Assembly: GCA_028276365.1 (NCBI GenBank)
Contig: JAPYWL010000009.1
Location: forward strand, 1-39,636
Origin: Deltaproteobacteria bacterium
GTDB lineage: Bacteria > DRYD01
Direction of reading: 5' to 3'
Length of the DNA: 39,636 nucleotides
Both the position numbers and the translations under genes were made by a program. Below, in pieces: positions 32,509 to 39,636 of this stretch (within the stretch, counting starts at the first letter, position 1; every line of letters begins with the position of its first letter). Below the pieces are notes generated by a model that saw nothing but the letters and a program-made list of their open reading frames with translations, made no database searches and was not told the DNA's origin.

Positions 32509-33606
32509 ATTTTTATAAAAATTAAATCTTTACCTACTGACTTCATAGTAAAAGAACATATTAATATACCAATTTATAAATCATTAAACGATTTAATAAA
32601 TAAAGATTTAAAAAATCTTTATATAGTTTATAGATTAACAAAAGAAAATATATCTACTTTAAAAATAAGTGAAATATTTTTAAAGAATAATATAAAAGTT
32701 GGTTTTATTGGATTAAAAGATAAGTATTCTTTAGCTTCTCAATATTTTTGTTTTTTTATTCCTAATTTTAGGCAAATTAATAAATTTATTAAAAAAATAG
32801 AAGATATCCTAAAAAGTATTAAATCTGTAAAGCATTTTGAATTTATAGGTTATATTGATAAACCATTAAGAAAACAAGATTTAATATATAATGAATTTAA
32901 GATAATTTTAAGGGATATAGATTCAAAAGAATTAGAAAATTATGTTGAAAAACTAAATCTATTTAAGGATTTTTATTTTTTGAATTTCTATGATGATCAA
33001 CGGTTTCCCATTTATTTAGATTTCTCTATCGATAACTTTATTTCTACTTTAAATAAAATTAAAAATGATTTATTTTCAGAAAATCCTTATTTTAAAAACG
33101 ATTTTTTAAGAGATAACTTAAGTAATGTTATTAGTAATTACTTAAGGGAAATTAAATCTATCTTTAAAATTGATTTTTTAAAAGATAAAGAAAATTTAAC
33201 TAAGATAAAATTGGATAAGAAAGAAATCTTATTTTCATTTGAATTTAATATTTTTTTTAATGTTTTAGTTTTTTTAGCTTTTGATAAAAAGGATTTAAAA
33301 ATATATGTTTCTAAGAATAATCTTATGGTTTTATTTGATTTAACTAATGAAAATAAACAAACTATCCAGGAAATTATTGAGTTAATTTATAAAAATTTTA
33401 ATTCATATAAAAATAGGAAATTATTTATTAAAGTAAATAATTTAGATTTTAATTATTCAAAAGATGAGTTAAGTAGATCTGATAGGTATAAAATAGTATT
33501 AAATTTTAATTTAGAAAGTGGGGGATATGCTACTACTTTTATAAAGCATTTAATTCCTATTAATCCTGTTTCTTCTACTAAGACTAAATTTATTAAAATA
33601 AATTAG
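32509..33606 (+). CDS. truD: tRNA pseudouridine(13) synthase TruD, apparent non-canonical start (ATT 32509 or ATA 32515)
   Basis: Manual translation is open from 32509: IFIKIKSLPTDFIVKEHI...VGFIGLKDKYSLASQYF...FLNFYDDQRF...SGGYATTFIKHLI. The track ORF (32980) starts at an internal Met. Confidence 0.82.
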   Translation: MFIKIKSLPTDFIVKEHINIPIYKSLNDLINKDLKNLYIVYRLTKENISTLKISEIFLKNNIKVGFIGLKDKYSLASQYFCFFIPNFRQINKFIKKIEDILKSIKSVKHFEFIGYIDKPLRKQDLIYNEFKIILRDIDSKELENYVEKLNLFKDFYFLNFYDDQRFPIYLDFSIDNFISTLNKIKNDLFSENPYFKNDFLRDNLSNVISNYLREIKSIFKIDFLKDKENLTKIKLDKKEILFSFEFNIFFNVLVFLAFDKKDLKIYVSKNNLMVLFDLTNENKQTIQEIIELIYKNFNSYKNRKLFIKVNNLDFNYSKDELSRSDRYKIVLNFNLESGGYATTFIKHLIPINPVSSTKTKFIKIN

Positions 33607-33673
33607 GCATATTTTTTTATTTACAAATTAAAAGAGGTATTAGTTTATAAAGGTATAATAGATAATATTAGGT

Positions 33674-33759
33674 GGGGGAGTGGCGGAATTGGCAGACGCG
33701 TTGGACTTAGGATCCAATGGGGATTAAACCCCGTGCGGGTTCAACTCCCGCCTCCCCCA
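33674..33759 (+). tRNA. tRNA-Leu (anticodon TAG)
   Basis: GGGGGAG...CTCCCCC acceptor, TGGCGGAATTGGCAGACGCG D-arm, ACTTAGGA anticodon loop, long variable arm, GCGGGTTCAACTCCCGC T-arm. Confidence 0.95.
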
Positions 33760-33856
33760 TACCTCAATATATCTTACGACTTTTAATTATTATTATTTTT
33801 TTTAAGGGGGGCTTGAGATATAATTTATTAAAACACCAAACAAGGAGGGAGAATAT

Positions 33857-34144
33857 ATGGAAAATGAAAAATTACAAGAACAAATCTCTTTAGAAATATC
33901 TAAGCAAGTAAGTCAAAAAGTATCAGAGTTTGTATCAAAAGTATTAGATAATGTAATGAATAATGAAGAATTTTCAAAAAAAATAGCTTCTATAACTAAT
34001 AAATCACTAGAATTAACAGATAAAGCTGTATCTGAAAAAATGGAACAAGTTTTAAAAATGCAAGCTATAAACGATGATGAGGAATTAGCTGGTCCTTTAT
34101 CTTCTTTATTAAGTGTAACATGTTGTGAGAATCCAGCAGAGTAA
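33857..34144 (+). CDS. Candidate class III lanthipeptide precursor peptide (LanA)
   Basis: 95 aa with strong SD (AAGGAGGGAGAATAT-ATG), Cys-free helical leader and Ser/Thr/Cys-rich C-terminus GPLSSLLSVTCCENPAE containing SxxSxxC(C), immediately upstream of a LanKC-like enzyme. Confidence 0.8.
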   Translation: MENEKLQEQISLEISKQVSQKVSEFVSKVLDNVMNNEEFSKKIASITNKSLELTDKAVSEKMEQVLKMQAINDDEELAGPLSSLLSVTCCENPAE

Positions 34145-34239
34145 TCTTAAATCATAAGTTTTTGTAGGATTTCTTTATATTTTTTAGCCCCCTTGTTTCT
34201 TACTTTAAAATTAAAAATTTTATAAATCTTATTTATAAA

Positions 34240-36999
34240 ATGAAAGATGTTTTAATTTATTATAGAAGAAATTTAGAGGATAATATAATTAAAGGAATTT
34301 TTAAATTTCCAAATAGAGAATTAAATTTATCTAAATGTGATTATTACAGAGCAATAAAAGAAATACTGGATAATGAAGATATTTTAATTTCAGTTGATGA
34401 TACATGGTGTTTTGTTAATTTTAAAGATGTAAATTTACCGATTCAAGGGTGGAAAATACATATTTCTGCTATACCCTCTAATTCTATTGAGATTTTAGAA
34501 AAAACCGCAAAAATTTTAGTAAATAATAAATTACCATTTAAATTTCTAAAAACAATTGATATATTTTTTAAACAAAATTCTAAAAATTCAAATAGAGCAT
34601 CTTCTGGTAAATTTATAACAATTTATCCTCCTAATGAACAAATTTTTAAAGAAATTATAAACAAACTATATTTAGAATTAAAAGATTATGAGGGACCATA
34701 TATATTATCAGATAAAAGATTTAAAGATTGTAAAGTAATTTACTATAGATATGGTGGATTTTTATCTATTACCAAATCTGATTATTTAGGACAAAAAAAA
34801 TATTATATAAAAACTCCAAATAATTCACTATATGAAGATAAAAGAAAACCTTATTATTATTTACCTTATTTTGTTAATGATATCTTTGATAATAAAAGAT
34901 ATGACTTAAAGAAAAATTTAAAACAGGAGAAAAACAATATTATTTTAAATGATAGGTATCTTATAAAGAAAGCATTAAGCTATAAGAACACAGGTGGAAT
35001 TTATTTAGCACAGGATTTAATTTCAAATCAAAAAGTTATAATAAAAGAGGCAAGACCTTATACTAACTATAGAAGTTTTGATTTTGATACTGTTTATAAT
35101 CTATATTATGAATATTCAATTTTACTTAAATTAAATGATATACCCCAGGTTATAAAAGTAAAAGATATTTTTAATGTATGGGAGCACCACTTTTTGGTTT
35201 TGGAATATTTTAAATCTAAGAATTTACATAAAATAATCTCAGAAAACTTACCCTATTACTTTAAAACATTATCAAAATTCAATAATTTAATTTATAATAT
35301 CTTTAGTGATTTACTATGTGGATTAAAGGAGATACATAAAAAGGGAGTAATACATGGGGATTTATCTGTTAATAATATTATAGTTAATAAAAAAGGGGAG
35401 GTTAGAATAATAGATTTTGAAGGTGCTTTTTTAGAGTGGTATTCAAAAAAATTAATTCCTTTTTATACACCAGGCTTTGTTTTTGATATCAATAAAAAAA
35501 CCCGAGATTTTTTTGATGATTTATATTCTTTTTGCGTTACTCTATTTTATTCACTTTATGGACCTATTAATGAAATAGTATATCTTAAACCTAATTATAT
35601 TCATACTTTAATTTATGATTTAGTTAAATATTATAAATATCCACTTAAGGTAGCTGATATTTTTAGTTACGTTATTGACAAATGTACAATTTATCAAAAT
35701 ACTAATAAGCAAATTGATAATAAAATTGTCAATAAAATTGATAATAAAAATATAGATGAGATTTATAATTCAATAGAAGAAATGTTATTATTAATTAAGA
35801 ACAGTGAATTTAAAGAGTATTTGGTTTTTAATAAAGATGAACAGAGAAATATAAAAACTAAGGAATTAAAAGAAATAAAACAAAAATTACTTGAATTTAT
35901 AGAAAAAGTTAAGTTTTTGAATAATGAAATTCCATTTCCTTTAAGTAATTTTGCTTACAAAACTAATCCTTTATCTTTTGGTTATGGAATATCAGGAATT
36001 TTAAAAATATTGAAAATAATTTTAAAAGATGATTTTGAATATATGTATTCAGATGTAGTTGATTATTTTTATAAGAGTATAAAAAAGATAGATATAACAA
36101 ATATTGATGATTATTCACCTAATTTTATGACAGGTTTAGCTGGAGTTGCTTTAACTGCTTATGATTTATCTATTACTGATCAAGCTTTTAGGATATTAAG
36201 TTTAGTTAATAAACACAGATTACTTAAAAATAAAAATTTTTCTTTTTTTTATGGATTGCCCGGTATTGCTTATGTTAATTTATATTTTTATGAAAAAACT
36301 AAAGAAAATAAGTACCTTGATTTTGCTTTAATTTTAATTAATAAGATTCTAAAGAATAAAAAGGAATTGAATGAGAAAATTTATTTTAGTAATTATGTAG
36401 GTTTAGCTAATGGGCAAGCAGGAATAGCTTTATTATTCCTATATTTTTATAAATTAACTAATAATAATTATTTTTTAGAATTGGCTATTAAAACTATTTT
36501 ATTTGATTTGTCTTTTGAAATATCTACAAATAGTGGAAAAAAAGGGTTTCCTTATAGTACTAAAAATAAATTTGTTTCTCCTTATTTAGAATATGGGATT
36601 GCTGGGATTGCTAAGGTACTTTATGAAATTAATAATTACTTACATTTTGATCAAAATTATAAGTTATATTTAAATGATTTTTCTGATAGATTAAAGGAAT
36701 ATGAAAGTTCAGTTTTATTTTTTAATATAAGTTCTCCTACTTACTTTGTGGGCTTAGCTGGAATATTAGATTTTCTTTGTGATATTAAAAGTCATTATTG
36801 TACTTCTATGTTTTCTTTGTTAAATAATTTTATAGTATATACTAAATATGGTTTATCTTTTCCATCTGAAATGCTAAGATATATTAGTTTGGGTTTTGGA
36901 GATGGCATTAGTGGTATTTTGTACGTTATTTATAAATATCTTATTTTTCAAGAATCTGAAAATAATCATTTTAGTGACATTTTTTTGTTTAAAATATAA
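34240..36999 (+). CDS. Class III lanthionine synthetase (LanKC: lyase-kinase-cyclase)
   Basis: Lyase-type region (GWKIHISAIPSN...PFKFLK...SSGKFITIYP...GPYILSDKRF...YYRYGGF), kinase (VIIKEARPYTNY, HGDLSVNNIIVN, RIIDFEGAF) and LanC-like GxxG repeats (FYGLPGIAYV, GLANGQAGIALLF, YGIAGIAKVL, GDGISGILYV) without recognisable Zn ligands. Confidence 0.9.
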   Translation: MKDVLIYYRRNLEDNIIKGIFKFPNRELNLSKCDYYRAIKEILDNEDILISVDDTWCFVNFKDVNLPIQGWKIHISAIPSNSIEILEKTAKILVNNKLPFKFLKTIDIFFKQNSKNSNRASSGKFITIYPPNEQIFKEIINKLYLELKDYEGPYILSDKRFKDCKVIYYRYGGFLSITKSDYLGQKKYYIKTPNNSLYEDKRKPYYYLPYFVNDIFDNKRYDLKKNLKQEKNNIILNDRYLIKKALSYKNTGGIYLAQDLISNQKVIIKEARPYTNYRSFDFDTVYNLYYEYSILLKLNDIPQVIKVKDIFNVWEHHFLVLEYFKSKNLHKIISENLPYYFKTLSKFNNLIYNIFSDLLCGLKEIHKKGVIHGDLSVNNIIVNKKGEVRIIDFEGAFLEWYSKKLIPFYTPGFVFDINKKTRDFFDDLYSFCVTLFYSLYGPINEIVYLKPNYIHTLIYDLVKYYKYPLKVADIFSYVIDKCTIYQNTNKQIDNKIVNKIDNKNIDEIYNSIEEMLLLIKNSEFKEYLVFNKDEQRNIKTKELKEIKQKLLEFIEKVKFLNNEIPFPLSNFAYKTNPLSFGYGISGILKILKIILKDDFEYMYSDVVDYFYKSIKKIDITNIDDYSPNFMTGLAGVALTAYDLSITDQAFRILSLVNKHRLLKNKNFSFFYGLPGIAYVNLYFYEKTKENKYLDFALILINKILKNKKELNEKIYFSNYVGLANGQAGIALLFLYFYKLTNNNYFLELAIKTILFDLSFEISTNSGKKGFPYSTKNKFVSPYLEYGIAGIAKVLYEINNYLHFDQNYKLYLNDFSDRLKEYESSVLFFNISSPTYFVGLAGILDFLCDIKSHYCTSMFSLLNNFIVYTKYGLSFPSEMLRYISLGFGDGISGILYVIYKYLIFQESENNHFSDIFLFKI

Positions 37000-37130
37000 T
37001 TTACAATAAATGATTTATTCCTTATATACTAATATTTAGGATACTTTTTTAAGGGAGGTAAAAAATTAAAAATAAAGAAAAAAATAAAGAAAAGAATTAG
37101 AATATTTTATTTGGAAAGAAAATAAAAAAT

Positions 37131-38426
37131 ATGGTGTATAAAAAAGATTTATCAGATAGTTTAGATTTTTATAAGAATGTAAAATTAAAGGCAAGATATT
37201 TAGATGTAAAGCCTATTAATTTAAATGGCCAAAATCTATTTTTAGTAAGTGATCCCTATAAGATATCAAATGATTTTATTGTTAGTCCTATAGTAGTTTT
37301 AGTTTTATCATTACTAAATGGTAATAATTCTTTAAGTGATATAAAATCTACTATTTTTAGATTAACGGGAATAATTCCTACTGATGATGAACTTTATAAT
37401 TTAATAAAGTTTTTTGAAGATAATTTATTTTTACTAGATGATAAATTTAATAAAGCCTATAAAAATGAAATTGAAAACTTAAGAAAAAAGGGATTTTTAA
37501 GAGGTAGTTTAATGGGGATAAGTTATCCGGAAGACCCTGCTAAAGCTGAAGAATTTTTATTTAATAATAATATTGATAATAATTTAAATAGTAATAATTT
37601 AAATATTGATGAAATTTCAAATCAAATAATAGCTTTAATTATACCTCATATGGATTTAAAGGTAGCAAGGGAAACTTATTTTAGAGCTTATAAATTGTTA
37701 TTAAATAATTTAGTAAAAAATTCAAGAGATATAGAAAATGTTTTTATTTTGGGGGTTAGTCATTATTACCATAAAAACCCTATTTCCGTATTTCCTTTAG
37801 ATTTCGAAACTCCTTTTGGAATATTAAAAACTAATAAAGAATTAATAGAAAAAATAGATGATAACTTAAGAAAAATTCTTGCTAGTCAATATTTTGATTT
37901 ATTTGAGAATATACTAATTTATAAATCTGAACATTCTATAGAAGCTCAAATTCCATATATCAAGTTATTAGAAACTAAATTATATGAAAATAAAGTAAAT
38001 AAAATAAATAAATACCTTAAAGTGATTCCTATGATTATTTCTTATGGTAATATTGAACTATTTGATAAAATTATAGATTCTTTTCTAAGTGAAATTGATA
38101 TTAATAGGACTATTTTTATAAGTAGTATAGATTTAAGTCATGTAGGTAAAAAATTTGGGGATAATAACTTTTTTGATCCTGAAAAATTTGATCAAAAATA
38201 TATTGAATTGCTTTCAAATTTAGATATAAATAATTTATTTTATTTTGATAATATATCAAGGATAGATGGGATTTTTACAAACACTTTCTTAGTTTCTGTT
38301 TTAAAAAAGATATCAAAATTAAATAATTTTGAAATTTCATCAAAATTAATTGATTATAAAAAATATGAGGAAAAATTAACTGATTCTATAGTTTCCTATT
38401 GTTCTATTGTTTATTTTAAAAAATAG
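37131..38426 (+). CDS. MEMO1-family protein (AmmeMemoRadiSam system protein B-like) with extra N-terminal domain
   Basis: IIPHMDLKVARETYFRAYKLL, VFILGVSHYYHKN, SEHSIEAQIPYIKLL, FISSIDLSHVGKKFG. The ~110-aa N-terminus FIVSPIVVLVLSLLNGNNSLSDIKSTIF... is winged-helix-like. Confidence 0.85.
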   Translation: MVYKKDLSDSLDFYKNVKLKARYLDVKPINLNGQNLFLVSDPYKISNDFIVSPIVVLVLSLLNGNNSLSDIKSTIFRLTGIIPTDDELYNLIKFFEDNLFLLDDKFNKAYKNEIENLRKKGFLRGSLMGISYPEDPAKAEEFLFNNNIDNNLNSNNLNIDEISNQIIALIIPHMDLKVARETYFRAYKLLLNNLVKNSRDIENVFILGVSHYYHKNPISVFPLDFETPFGILKTNKELIEKIDDNLRKILASQYFDLFENILIYKSEHSIEAQIPYIKLLETKLYENKVNKINKYLKVIPMIISYGNIELFDKIIDSFLSEIDINRTIFISSIDLSHVGKKFGDNNFFDPEKFDQKYIELLSNLDINNLFYFDNISRIDGIFTNTFLVSVLKKISKLNNFEISSKLIDYKKYEEKLTDSIVSYCSIVYFKK

Positions 38427-38467
38427 ATTTTTAAAAAATAGATTTTGCTTGGGGATATTAAATAAAG

Positions 38468-39636
38468 ATGTTAATAGATATATTAAATAAAAACGATATA
38501 AATATAGTATATTATAAAGCGGGAATTTTAAGAGAAGAAAGATTTGATGATATTACGAAGATAGATATTAATTTATTAAAAAAATTAAAGGAAGTTATTA
38601 TTTTAGTTCCTGATAGTTTTTTAATAACTAAAGTTTTAAATATTCCTGTTGATATAAAATCTTATAAAGCTATTAAATCTAATTTGTATAAGAATTTGCC
38701 TGTTAGTCCTAATTTAACTTATAATAAAGTAAGCATAGTAGGTTCTAAGTTATATTTTACAGGTATAAAAAAAGAAAATATAGATCCTTTTTTACAGTAT
38801 TTTAATAAATTAAAGATAAATAAAAAATGGGTTTTAGCTAATAGTTTAGCAATAAAAGAAGTATATAATTTTGATAAACCTAATTATATTATCCTGAATT
38901 TAACTTCTTATTATTTATCTATCTCTTCTTTTGAAAAATTAGGATATTTCTTTTTTAGTGTTTTACCTTATAATATTGATGGTTTTAAATTAGATCCTAA
39001 TGATCTACAAGCTAATAAAATAGTTAATGAGATATATAGGATTATTTCTTCTTTTCAAACCCAAACTAAATTAAATATAGAAGGTATCTATTTTTTTGCT
39101 AATGCTGAATATAGTGAATTAAAATTATTAGATTTACTTAAAAAAAGTTTAGGCAATTTATCTTTTGTTTTAAGACAAGATAATTATTATCCTTTATATG
39201 AAAAAATATTATCTTACAAAAGCTTTCCTATTAACTTGGATAAAGATGAATTGGAAGAAAAAGTTAATATAGAAGAAAATAAGGAAATATTTAATAAGTT
39301 TTTAGTATCTTATATTATAACTTTTATTTTAATTTTGTTAATTACTTATTTTTTAATGAACAAAAAATATAATAATGAAAGTATTATATTATCTAATTTA
39401 CAAAGTACTTATAATTCCCTAAAATTATCTAGTTTATCTAATAGTTCTCAAGAGGATAAATATCTTGAAAAAGCGATTTTAATTATTTATAAATTAAATC
39501 AAATTGATGAGGAAGTTCTAAAGGAAATATATTTTAATTCTATTTCTTATAATAAGGGAGTTTTTGTATTGAATTTTACTTGTTTTAATTATGATAGTGT
39601 TTTAAAATTTCAAAATGCTTTAAAGGAAAATCTACA
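38468..39636 (+). CDS. PilM/PilN (GspL)-like pilus or secretion assembly protein, C-terminally truncated by the window
   Basis: Manual translation MLIDILNKNDINIVYYKAGILREERF...VPDSFLITKVLNIPVD...NEIYRIISSFQTQTKLNIEGIYFFANAEY..., then TM VSYIITFILILLITYFLM and a PilN-like segment. Open to the end of the window and absent from the track. Confidence 0.5.
   Translation, partial: MLIDILNKNDINIVYYKAGILREERFDDITKIDINLLKKLKEVIILVPDSFLITKVLNIPVDIKSYKAIKSNLYKNLPVSPNLTYNKVSIVGSKLYFTGIKKENIDPFLQYFNKLKINKKWVLANSLAIKEVYNFDKPNYIILNLTSYYLSISSFEKLGYFFFSVLPYNIDGFKLDPNDLQANKIVNEIYRIISSFQTQTKLNIEGIYFFANAEYSELKLLDLLKKSLGNLSFVLRQDNYYPLYEKILSYKSFPINLDKDELEEKVNIEENKEIFNKFLVSYIITFILILLITYFLMNKKYNNESIILSNLQSTYNSLKLSSLSNSSQEDKYLEKAILIIYKLNQIDEEVLKEIYFNSISYNKGVFVLNFTCFNYDSVLKFQNALKENL

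Noticed and set aside
32361-32546. 61-aa minus-strand ORF MKSVGKDLIFIKIQ...
   Set aside because: Overlaps the truD 5' end in antisense; hydrophobic low-complexity translation.
33674-37000. Lanthipeptide locus as an element integrated into tRNA-Leu
   Set aside because: tRNA-Leu lies directly upstream, but I see no integrase and no second copy of the tRNA 3' end in the window.

Overview
This is a very AT-rich bacterial window with dense coding. It looks like an anaerobic diderm of uncertain phylum: an Lnt homologue, type IV pilus genes, 2-oxoacid:ferredoxin oxidoreductase and NuoE/F-like genes. Most genes are recognisable housekeeping or accessory families: accD (partial), pilB-type ATPase, YyaL-type thioredoxin-domain protein, NUDIX, radA, Hsp20, yidD, J-domain/TPR proteins, miaA, lnt, ligA, NuoF/NuoE-like proteins, OFOR beta, thioredoxin, hemE, glutamate formimidoyltransferase, LMW-PTP/ArsC, CapD-type epimerase/dehydratase, hemL, HD-GYP, truD, MEMO1-family and a PilM/GspL-like partial CDS. 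There are three tRNAs (Gly, Pro, Leu). The most interesting locus is at 33.8-37.0 kb. A 95-aa peptide gene there ends in GPLSSLLSVTCCENPAE and sits just upstream of a 919-aa lyase-kinase-cyclase protein. This looks like a class III (LanKC) lanthipeptide system with an unusually long leader and no dedicated transporter or protease in the window. Other leads are a 982-aa coiled-coil protein fused to a degenerate PilT-like ATPase, with ~48-aa internal repeats; a SIR2-like protein with an unknown partner, both carrying short in-frame tandem repeats; a truD gene lacking a canonical start but preceded by an in-frame 13-codon uORF; a LigA lacking BRCT; and an OFOR beta gene beside NuoE/F-like genes with no alpha subunit. 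All calls come from reading the sequence and motifs; no database search was run.
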